Positions 14,175 to 21,566 of a DNA stretch of 33,776 nucleotides are shown piece by piece. The notes under the pieces were generated by a model, which was given only the letters and a program-made list of their open reading frames with translations, was not told the origin of the DNA and did no database searches. The stretch is from a virus, in IMG/VR virus record IMGVR_UViG_3300042992_002044, positions 1 to 33,776 of that record. The stretch is one strand, 5' to 3'. The position numbers were made by a program, and so were the translations under genes. The first letter of the stretch is position 1. Every line of letters starts with the position of its first letter.

Positions 14175-15491
14175 TTACGGTGCTGCTGGAGCGTTATTGA
14201 AGGTAACCTTCACGAACGACTCTGGACGCTTAACTGCAAGAGCCAAACGCTGTTCAGCAAGGATCACAATTGCGTTACGCACGAAGAAGTCTGCATGCTG
14301 TTCGCTGATGCGAATGCTTGCTGACTCACGGTCGTAAATCTGTGCTCCCGTACCGAATGCTCCGATAAGTGCCTGACCTTCAGTCATTGCAGGGGTGTCC
14401 ACAACAGGGATCCTCCACAACTTCTGCTCGCCACCCATTGCAACCGAGACTGCTACGACATAAGCGCCGTTGCCATCCTTGGTCAATTCAATGTCTTCCC
14501 AATCGTTCGGGTGCAATACAACGCCCGATGGCTCGTAGTAAGCCAAGAATGAGAGGGTAGCGGCACGACGGAGTGCGTCTGCCTTGGTGTCGCTCATACC
14601 TGCGGTTGCCGAGTAGAAACCCGACGACCAGTTGTAGGTCTGAATGCCAGTGGTGTTCATGATACCTGTAAGGTTCTCGCCCGTTCCTGAACCGTTAAGG
14701 ATCTGTGCATCTTCCTGCAAGCGGAGACCGTACATCAACTCGTTGTCAATGATTGAGCGCAGTTGTGGCTCATCAGCAAGAACATTGCGGTGTGCGGCTT
14801 CCCAGTGAGCCAAGGTGCGAACAGGAGCCTGCTCACCAACGAAGGTGAAAGACGACTGTGGCTTGGCTGCAAATGCGGAACCATTACGCTCAGCAACAGG
14901 TGCCGCGTTGTTGGTGAATCCGGTCATGCGGAAGTATTCAATGATTGCAGCAGTCGTGGTGCGACTTGGGAACAAGTCACGAACACGCTTGGTGCGCATT
15001 GGAGGAACAACAAGGGCATCGCGTTGGATGGTGCCAAACTGTCCTGGGGTACCAGTTGGAAGTCCAGAGTACAAGTCTTTCTGACTGTAAACTTCACTGC
15101 TTGACTTGTATGGTGCTGGCATGTTTGCCGAACCACTTGCCAAAAGGGACTTGAACTCTGCTGAAGCAAGGAATGCCTCACCAATGCTCTTGCGACCAAA
15201 TGACTGTACTACTTGCTGTAGTTCCTGCGAAGCGTAAGCCGAAGCCTGTGCTACTGAGTCCTGTGGTTGTGAAGCCCATTGCTCAGCATCGCGCATTGCC
15301 TCAAGACCCTCAACGAGTCCCTTGATTTCGCGGATGTCTGCCATGTTCTTGTCAAACGCGGTCTTTTGTTCTGCGGATACTACTACGGTGCCGTCTTCAA
15401 TTTTGAAGTTGTCGGCGATGGTCTTGTTTTCTGCCATCTTGGTGCGCATTGCACCTTGAAGTTCAGTTAAACGGCTGTTGTCAAATGACAT
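14175..15491 (-). CDS. HK97-fold major capsid protein
   Basis: The 438-residue protein fits the PF05065-type capsid family. Residues about 5-80 form the coiled delta/scaffold domain (LTELQGAMRTKMAENK, DIREIKGLVEGLEAM), probably removed by the prohead protease. A flexible stretch follows, then the shell domain: VVPPMRTKRVRDLFPS, SFTFVGEQAPVRTLAHW, the spine helix LRSIIDNELMYGLRLQEDAQ before ILNGSGTG, GVVLHPNDWEDIELTKDG, and a C-terminal A-domain strand (ADFFVRNAIVILAEQRLALAV). ATG at 15491 is set by AGGAG eight bases upstream; GTG at 15500 is too close to that site. It has its own promoter candidate and terminator, so it can be made in excess of the upstream cargo proteins. Confidence 0.95.
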   Translation of the reverse strand: MSFDNSRLTELQGAMRTKMAENKTIADNFKIEDGTVVVSAEQKTAFDKNMADIREIKGLVEGLEAMRDAEQWASQPQDSVAQASAYASQELQQVVQSFGRKSIGEAFLASAEFKSLLASGSANMPAPYKSSSEVYSQKDLYSGLPTGTPGQFGTIQRDALVVPPMRTKRVRDLFPSRTTTAAIIEYFRMTGFTNNAAPVAERNGSAFAAKPQSSFTFVGEQAPVRTLAHWEAAHRNVLADEPQLRSIIDNELMYGLRLQEDAQILNGSGTGENLTGIMNTTGIQTYNWSSGFYSATAGMSDTKADALRRAATLSFLAYYEPSGVVLHPNDWEDIELTKDGNGAYVVAVSVAMGGEQKLWRIPVVDTPAMTEGQALIGAFGTGAQIYDRESASIRISEQHADFFVRNAIVILAEQRLALAVKRPESFVKVTFNNAPAAP

Positions 15492-15574
15492 GTTGTTCAC
15501 TCCTAGTGAATTGGATTTGGTTGGTGATTACTTATGTTTTTATTGCAGACTTCGGTAAGCACCTAGTCCAGTTA

Positions 15575-15603
15575 CTATTACTGTAATACGAGAATAACAT
15601 CAA
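15575..15603 (-). promoter_or_regulatory. Candidate promoter for the major capsid gene
   Basis: On the minus strand TTGATG (15603-15598), a 17-base spacer and TAATAG (15580-15575), about 84 bases before the capsid ATG, in the only gap over 130 bases of the operon. A partial dyad (CAGTAATAGTAACTG) covers the -10. Confidence 0.45.
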
Positions 15604-15624
15604 AGTAGTATTAAAAATGCAACC

Positions 15625-16899
15625 CTATAAAATCAGACTATTTGAGTAATGTCGTTTGACCACTTTTGGGCAACATCCTTTGGAATATTTGACTCCGTAT
15701 TCGCCTTCTTGGAATCCAACCCACTTTTTGCTCGTTTTACGGTTCCTCCATGGGTGATCCAACGGAAGTAGATCGTTGTCATCAAAGTATTTTACATCGG
15801 CTGGTTTGTCGGAGTTCAGCAACGCCAAAAACTTGTAGACACGCTTCTTTGCAACATCTTTTGAACCATCTTCCAAGCCTCGTAAGAACACTATTTTTAG
15901 GTCACGAAGGTTAGTTTTTGCTGTAGGTTTTGCTTTGGCGTTGTTGTTTCTTACTCGTACAGCCAAATCGTTGATATCGCTACTAGTCACGGTTGGTGGC
16001 TTCTTCTTAGGTTTTGGAACACCCTTAAAAGAGAGCACCCCCTCCCCGAATAAAGACTTACCCGGATTTGGGTACTGTGCAGCCTGTTGATTATGCAGAT
16101 TCCGTGCATATGTATCGGCATCTTGTATGTTTGAAAACTTACCTAAATGCTGACCGCTTCTTTGGTAGTGCTTAATGGCTTCTCGGTCGCTTACTATTAC
16201 GCCACTCCCATTAGGTCTTTTGATTACCGTAGGGATGACAACAGCCGTATTCCCTTCGGTGATTGTCATGGAACGAACCGTGCTGATAGACCCGTCGCGA
16301 TTTTTCACAACAGGGCGATTATTTAAATCTATATTGCCTTTGGTTATTTCACCCTTTGGTCGTTTCTCCTGTTTAGGTGAAACCCGTGTATCATCTGCAC
16401 CACCCGGTGTGGACGCAACATAGCCGTCACCGTCGCCATCAATTGGTTTATTCCCACTACTGTCAACAGAACCACCAATGGGTGTACCTAAAACTTTTTT
16501 CCCAAATTTGGAACCTTGTCGTCTTGGGTTGTTCCTAGGGCTGTTATCCCCTCGGATACCTGTTACACGGTTGTAGTCAGACACATTCGTGCAAGGAAGC
16601 CAAACCAGTTTTCCATCCCGTGCCGTATAGCGACGAATACCTATACATCCAAGATTGCGTGCACGGATACGGGCAGACTCAGGGTCACTGAAAGTATCAG
16701 GGTCTGTGGAACGGCTAACAAAGTTAACGAAACCCTTCTGCTCTACAGGTTTTTCTAAAGTCTGCTTTTTGTTCATGCCTTTGATGTACTCGGCAGGATT
16801 TTGATTTTTCACTATTGTAAAGTAATAAAAATCAGCCTTCTCGGCAGGGGAGAAGGTCTGTATCAGAGAGGCTAATTCTCTTGATTCTTTTGGTGTCAT
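15625..16899 (-). CDS. Modular virion-type protein with GC-G-C, DGDGDG and NRPVVxNxDGSISTVRS modules
   Basis: The 424-residue protein shows domains in order: a helical start; a Cys module at about 84-103 (LGCIGI ... VWLPC); a linker GKKVLGTPIGGSV then the calcium-binding-like DGDGDGY at 154-160; then, at about 190-276, a module (NNRPVVKNRDGSISTVRS ... HLGKF ... LHNQQAAQY) that I recognise from internal virion and cell-wall-degrading proteins of many phages; and a basic C-terminal domain of unknown type (residues 300-424). No catalytic residues are identified. It overlaps the preceding gene by four bases (ATGA). Shared modules with the 431-residue neighbour argue for common targeting. Likely packaged or tail-associated; this is inference. 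Confidence 0.75.
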   Translation of the reverse strand: MTPKESRELASLIQTFSPAEKADFYYFTIVKNQNPAEYIKGMNKKQTLEKPVEQKGFVNFVSRSTDPDTFSDPESARIRARNLGCIGIRRYTARDGKLVWLPCTNVSDYNRVTGIRGDNSPRNNPRRQGSKFGKKVLGTPIGGSVDSSGNKPIDGDGDGYVASTPGGADDTRVSPKQEKRPKGEITKGNIDLNNRPVVKNRDGSISTVRSMTITEGNTAVVIPTVIKRPNGSGVIVSDREAIKHYQRSGQHLGKFSNIQDADTYARNLHNQQAAQYPNPGKSLFGEGVLSFKGVPKPKKKPPTVTSSDINDLAVRVRNNNAKAKPTAKTNLRDLKIVFLRGLEDGSKDVAKKRVYKFLALLNSDKPADVKYFDDNDLLPLDHPWRNRKTSKKWVGFQEGEYGVKYSKGCCPKVVKRHYSNSLIL

Positions 16900-18191
16900 T
16901 CTGCACTCTCCTCAACAGCAAGCATTGACCTATCAAGAATAAGAATCACATTTGGCGAAACAGGGGAGCCAGAAACATCAGCAACAAATCCGTTGGAAAC
17001 TCTCAAATTCAACCTAGAACCTCTTACCCCTTTAGAGACCAAAACTCTCCCGATATCGTCATCCCCATAAAAGGATGTTATTCCCTTTTTCACTCTCTCG
17101 CGATGTCCTGTTACTTCATCTGCGAAGTCTTCGCGTTCCATCAAAAAATCTGGAGGGATAGCAACTTTTATAACTTCACCTTTTCTTAGATTCCCCTGAT
17201 CGTCAAACCCACCTTCGGCATAAACCTCGGCACTTTCTCTGTCTAGTGAGAAATGTATACCGTTACCGTGAGCACCCAATCCTGCAAAATAATCACCTTT
17301 TCTGAAACCATCTGCCAGATCTTTGGCTTCAACAATAACTTCGTCATTTTCTGTATCAACGATGCTTGCAATCCCGCGATACGCAATAGTCCATCCCTTT
17401 TTTTCTAGACTTGCCATTTCCAAAGATGAAACAACTTTTGGTAGACCTGTAAATCCCTGCATCTCAGCAATCATTTCCAATTGAATATCAGGCTTAACAT
17501 CATTTTTTATTTTACTGAGTCTTTTGTTGTACTCTTTTCCGCCGTCTGATTTTTTGAATTCCTGAGCGTCTTTGCCAAAAAGTTTTCCCAATTGTTTTGT
17601 TATGTCTTTAGCCATTTTATTTTTACTATTCGCGATCGTGCTAGGAGCAACAGGAATATTGTCTTCTCCGTCGGGACCAGTAGTGAACCCGTCGCTATCG
17701 CCGTCAAACTCTGCTACACCACCAATAGGGCGACCTAAAGACTTGCCGGAAAACGAGCCAGTTACAAGCCCACCACCCGGCAAGGTTGCGATACCAGAAA
17801 TAGGTTTCTCGTCAAGGTTCTCCCAACCCCGTTTGGGTGCTTTGTGGTTGCAAACCGCATAATACTTTTTCCCTGCAAGAAGGATCGTTCGGACACCACC
17901 ACAACCACGAGCCTTAGAAATAGCGACAGCATCAGCACGATTCTCGTAATATGCATCAGACTTTGTTTCTAAACGCTTTGTCCTTTGAACCATTTTGGGC
18001 AACGGCTTCTTCTTTTTGGAAGCACGAACTTTCAGGTATTCGTCTTTACCTTTTTTGATTGCTTCATATTCTTCACGCGAGGCGCAAGGCATCCAGCCTT
18101 TACCGTCTTCGTATACGCCTTGGCATCCAAGCATGCGTGCAACACGAAGAGCCTGATCGCGCGTTGTTTTATTCTTCTCGTCTTCAGACAT
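16896..18191 (-). CDS. Modular protein with an ADP-ribosyltransferase-like C-terminus
   Basis: The 431-residue protein begins with two GC-G-C modules (LGCQGV...WMPC at 22-36; RGCGGV...YYAVC at 95-114). A GKSLGRPIGGVAEFDGDSDGF segment at 149-169 matches the neighbouring protein. The C-terminal half has features of the ART fold: YRG at 271-273 (NAD-binding Arg), DYFAGLGAHGNGIHFS at 300-315 (the G-x-G-I-x-F-S strand) and AEVYA at 321-325, as in ART-like domains fused to phage MuF proteins. A clear catalytic Glu (ExE) is not seen, so activity is uncertain. If active it would ADP-ribosylate host proteins, as T4 Alt does. It overlaps both neighbours by one to four bases. Confidence 0.75.
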   Translation of the reverse strand: MSEDEKNKTTRDQALRVARMLGCQGVYEDGKGWMPCASREEYEAIKKGKDEYLKVRASKKKKPLPKMVQRTKRLETKSDAYYENRADAVAISKARGCGGVRTILLAGKKYYAVCNHKAPKRGWENLDEKPISGIATLPGGGLVTGSFSGKSLGRPIGGVAEFDGDSDGFTTGPDGEDNIPVAPSTIANSKNKMAKDITKQLGKLFGKDAQEFKKSDGGKEYNKRLSKIKNDVKPDIQLEMIAEMQGFTGLPKVVSSLEMASLEKKGWTIAYRGIASIVDTENDEVIVEAKDLADGFRKGDYFAGLGAHGNGIHFSLDRESAEVYAEGGFDDQGNLRKGEVIKVAIPPDFLMEREDFADEVTGHRERVKKGITSFYGDDDIGRVLVSKGVRGSRLNLRVSNGFVADVSGSPVSPNVILILDRSMLAVEESAE

Positions 18192-18454
18192 TATTCTTTT
18201 TCTTTTTTAGATATTTTTTCAACCTCTGAAGCATATTCCATAGACATCGCGTACTGATCAAATAGTTCATCTATTTTGTCCGCATTCTCTTTATTCATCA
18301 GATATGAGACCATTGACTCAAGGTCGCCATCTTTTCCGTTTTCGTTTGCATACCCGTAGGCAATGGCAATAATTTTAGAACGTGTTTCAGGGTTCTTTAC
18401 TGTCGTTAGCAGTTGATTTTTGATTGAGTTTTTTTGTTCTGTTGTGAGTTTCAT
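18191..18454 (-). CDS. Small helical partner protein (87 residues)
   Basis: This is an all-helical, charged protein (KLTTEQKNSIKNQLLTTV, MSVEYASEVEKISKKE-like C-terminus). It overlaps the 931-residue gene by one base at TAATG and the ART-like gene in the same way, so it is translated in step with both. It is the fourth small gene found directly after a large modular gene in this operon. A chaperone or immunity role is inferred from position only; no family is recognised. Confidence 0.7.
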   Translation of the reverse strand: MKLTTEQKNSIKNQLLTTVKNPETRSKIIAIAYGYANENGKDGDLESMVSYLMNKENADKIDELFDQYAMSMEYASEVEKISKKEKE

Positions 18455-21249
18455 TACGCCAACCTTGGTGGTTCTACTCGTATTCTAGGGCGAGCAATTT
18501 TTGCTTTCTTGGGAAGTTTCTGACCAATTTTTTGTTCAGCAAAAGATAGCGTTCCACCACCAAATCCAAGATTTGCTTTAAACCATTGTTTCACATATTC
18601 CATCTTTTCCCTGTCACCAGTAGGATCATCCAAAGCAAAGATTATGTCTTGATGCTGATACTGCTTACCACCTCTTGCTTGTGCAAGGATTGATTTGATT
18701 CGCGCATATTCTGCGTCATTATTTATCAATCCGCCAGCACCAAAATCCTCATAAAATTTGAGAGGCGACTGAAGCACTTGTAGGTCTCTATCGGTCAAAC
18801 CATAGTTTCTTTTGAATCCAACACGAGCCCAAACATACTGACCATCATCGGCTGCGTTCACATTTGCTTTAGTGACACCTATTTGCTTCAGATAGAGAAA
18901 CGCATGTTGGTTATAAATTGTTTGAATATCAGCACCCCTATCAATTTTGCTTGTTACAAACATTGAATTTTGGCTTACGATACCCTGCGACACGCTTACG
19001 CTCCGAGACGAAGTAGCGATTTTTGCTCTTATAACTTCACCATTTGCGTTAATCTCGTCAAACTGAACCTGAACTTGAAACCCATTTTGGGGAGACACTG
19101 TTGCCGTAGCACGGTAAAGTTTCCCGTTCTTACCTTCAATTCTTTGGTGAGAATAAGCCTGTTTCAAGTACTCTGCCTTTTGCGGAGCAGTGAGTCTTCC
19201 CCATTTTACGGGTGTCATGTCTTCATATGGTGCACCACCGTTTGGGTGCCGTTGCTTAAGATACTTAGCAAGTTTTCCTTGACGACGTTCAATCGCCTCG
19301 TTCACCTGATCATTGATCTTCTTCGCTACATCTTCTGGAAGCGGTCTAGGAATATTTGTTGCATCTGTGTTGAAAACAAAACCTTGTTTCCTTCTTTCTG
19401 ATGCTTTCCGTATTTCTGGTCCTAATGCTTCTATCAACTGAATATGACCTTCATATTTTCCAATATCGGATTGCAGTTGAGCAATTTTTTTCATTGTTTC
19501 AACACGGTTGAATTCTTTTACTTCTGGAGTATTGCCAAGAGGTGAACGCATAAGTCTGAATTCTGCGCTGAGTTGTGTTTCTAATTCCGCAAGTTTGGTT
19601 CGCGCACCTGCAACTCCACCTTGCGGTCTTACATATCCAATATATTTTCTTTTCGCTTCGGTAACTAAAGCCGATACATCAGCATTGGGATTTGCCCTCA
19701 GTAAATCTGCAACTCTTGAAAGTTCTTTTTGGAAGTTTCGTACCGCAAGTTGGCGACCTTCATTTTGGTTAAACAGTGCTTGATCGGCTGCTAAGCCAAG
19801 TTGTCCCAAAAGTTTTGGATCTCGCATTTGAAGTAATACTTCTTCAATAAGATCTTCATCTTCTTTTTTGAATTTCGCCGCTTCCATCTTGGGGGCAACA
19901 TGCTTTAGTTCATCTGGCACATCCCTAACATCGCGTCTTGTCGGAGCATTGAAAGGTTCGTCAATTGGGTTTGGCACGCTTGACGGTTTCGGGGCAGGTG
20001 TTTCTCTTCTGTCGGAAGGCAGTTTATTGTGTTTCTCTACTTCTTTCCAAGCATTGATAACGTCATTGAGTTCTTCTTTTAATTCACGCACATTCATTTG
20101 TTCGTTTGCACCAGAAACAACATCAAGGGGACTCAAATCACCCCTATTCTGTGCTTGCTGTATGCGATCAAGTTGTGCTTGATGTATCAAAATATTTCTT
20201 TTTGCAAGGTTTAGAGCGTTTGACCTTGGGTTCTGATCTGTTTGATTTATATCAGGGAAGTTAATTGGATCGTTTATTATTCTTAAACGTGCGTTCAATA
20301 CATCTCTGTTGATTCGTTCAACAAAAGTTTCATCATTTAGCACATTATTCAAGTTCATGTGCCTTATTTTTTTGGGGCGAGCAGCCTCTGCCCTAACCTC
20401 TTCGGAACGAGCGGCATTGTCGCTTTCTCCGCGTGGAGCAGGTCGCGGAACTCGTCTTTGTTCTGATTCGGCATCAAGCATCGCACCAATGTCGCCTTCG
20501 GGTTTCTTTCTAGGGCGACGAGGTTTAACCACCTTTGGTTCTACAACTGGTTTTTCAACAATGTTTTGTGCTTGTTGTCTTGGTGCTTTAGGCTTGTTTG
20601 TTGCTTCAACAACTGCACGACGACGGCGACGAGCAGGTGCTTCACCAGTACGAGGTGCACCGGGTTGTTCAATCTCACGATCCATGCGTCGTTGTTCTGA
20701 TTCTCTAACATTTGGCGCACGCCTTCTCTGTGGTGCACGAGGAGCAGGTGGAGTAGGGGTTAACTCTCTTGGAGTGGCAGGTGCATCAACGGATGGTTGT
20801 CGGGTAACAACAGTTCGCCTACGGGCACCACGAGGACTTGGGGTATCGGAAACTTCTAATCTGTCTGCAACACCACGCAAACCTCGCTCTAGGCGACCTG
20901 CGCCACCGCTTTGAGGATTAAGTCTTGCAAGTATTCGTCGTTCACGACGAGCAATACGACGACCACGGCGAGCATCATCAACATTCTCTAAGCGTTGACC
21001 AATATCTGATATTTGATTAGCGATGCGTCGTGCGACACCCCAACCGCAAGACCGACCAAAGCGATCGGTTATCTGTCCGCCATACCGTGTCCCCGTTGGA
21101 CAGCGCCAGCCTCCACGACGGTTGGTGCCGGGTATAGAAAGACTTGGATCCCACATGGCGCGAACAGCCTTGACTTCATAAGCAATAGTTGACGTGTTCC
21201 GTTCGCTAAGAAAAGATTTTGCCTTAAAGTCGGCGATATTCTGAAGCAT
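18454..21249 (-). CDS. Large modular protein A: shared Cys module, Pro/Arg linker, coiled coil, unknown C-terminus
   Basis: The 931-residue protein has at 33-92 the shared module (WDPSLSIPGTNRRGGWRCP, GGQITDRFGRSCGWGVARR). A disordered Pro/Arg/Ala/Glu-rich linker (about 100-290) contains RMDREI and QPGAPRTGE, also found in the 890-residue paralogue. Charged helices and probable coiled coil cover about 290-620. The C-terminal domain (620-931) is folded and unrecognised, with DGQYVWARVGFKRNYGLTD and QDIIFALDDPTGDREKM as notable motifs. There is no kinase core, unlike its relatives. ATG at 21249 has AAGG eight bases upstream. Probably a capsid-packaged cargo protein with its own enzymatic domain; this is inference. 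Confidence 0.78.
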   Translation of the reverse strand: MLQNIADFKAKSFLSERNTSTIAYEVKAVRAMWDPSLSIPGTNRRGGWRCPTGTRYGGQITDRFGRSCGWGVARRIANQISDIGQRLENVDDARRGRRIARRERRILARLNPQSGGAGRLERGLRGVADRLEVSDTPSPRGARRRTVVTRQPSVDAPATPRELTPTPPAPRAPQRRRAPNVRESEQRRMDREIEQPGAPRTGEAPARRRRRAVVEATNKPKAPRQQAQNIVEKPVVEPKVVKPRRPRKKPEGDIGAMLDAESEQRRVPRPAPRGESDNAARSEEVRAEAARPKKIRHMNLNNVLNDETFVERINRDVLNARLRIINDPINFPDINQTDQNPRSNALNLAKRNILIHQAQLDRIQQAQNRGDLSPLDVVSGANEQMNVRELKEELNDVINAWKEVEKHNKLPSDRRETPAPKPSSVPNPIDEPFNAPTRRDVRDVPDELKHVAPKMEAAKFKKEDEDLIEEVLLQMRDPKLLGQLGLAADQALFNQNEGRQLAVRNFQKELSRVADLLRANPNADVSALVTEAKRKYIGYVRPQGGVAGARTKLAELETQLSAEFRLMRSPLGNTPEVKEFNRVETMKKIAQLQSDIGKYEGHIQLIEALGPEIRKASERRKQGFVFNTDATNIPRPLPEDVAKKINDQVNEAIERRQGKLAKYLKQRHPNGGAPYEDMTPVKWGRLTAPQKAEYLKQAYSHQRIEGKNGKLYRATATVSPQNGFQVQVQFDEINANGEVIRAKIATSSRSVSVSQGIVSQNSMFVTSKIDRGADIQTIYNQHAFLYLKQIGVTKANVNAADDGQYVWARVGFKRNYGLTDRDLQVLQSPLKFYEDFGAGGLINNDAEYARIKSILAQARGGKQYQHQDIIFALDDPTGDREKMEYVKQWFKANLGFGGGTLSFAEQKIGQKLPKKAKIARPRIRVEPPRLA
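20974..21153 (-). repeat. Shared Cys module, copy 1 (coding)
   Basis: This encodes residues 33-92 of the 931-residue protein. At the protein level it is nearly identical to the copies at 23826-24005 and 27256-27435, while the DNA differs at many third codon positions. Confidence 0.9.
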
Positions 21250-21252
21250 GGT

Positions 21253-21564
21253 TTAAGCCTTAAAACTTTTTTTATTTGGAAGAGATTTAATTTGATTTTT
21301 ATACATTTCTTCAGTTACTTGCCCATCAGAACTGTATTGTGCGGACATTGAATTAAGACGGTAAAGAATATATTCCATTCCGCTTCCCTCTAAAGGGATC
21401 TCGTTTCGTGCCGACGATTCTGAAAGAATTTCAATAAGTTGATCAACAAGTTCTTTATCGGAAGCGTGTATTTCTACAAGTCCATCAATATTTTTTCCAG
21501 CGCAAGACCCATTTACCTTGTTTGTAAATGGATCCATGAATTGACCTATAAAAAACTCTTTCAT
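21253..21564 (-). CDS. Small acidic partner protein (103 residues)
   Basis: It is unrecognised, with an alpha/beta start (MKEFFIGQFMDPFTNKVNG), a mid part with HASDKELVDQLIEILSES and a Lys-rich end. ATG at 21564 follows AAAGG with a five-base spacer and begins two bases after the stop of the 955-residue kinase-like gene; a GTG at 21570 would overlap it. The next large gene follows after three bases. As with the other small genes, it may be a chaperone, regulator or immunity protein for the upstream gene product; the evidence is positional. Confidence 0.7.
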   Translation of the reverse strand: MKEFFIGQFMDPFTNKVNGSCAGKNIDGLVEIHASDKELVDQLIEILSESSARNEIPLEGSGMEYILYRLNSMSAQYSSDGQVTEEMYKNQIKSLPNKKSFKA

Positions 21565-21566
21565 GA

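Noticed and set aside
20309-20914. Plus-strand frame of 201 codons opposite the 931-residue gene
   Set aside because: It is a mirror of the disordered Pro/Arg/Ala linker, where biased codons keep antisense frames open. No ribosome site or domain was seen.
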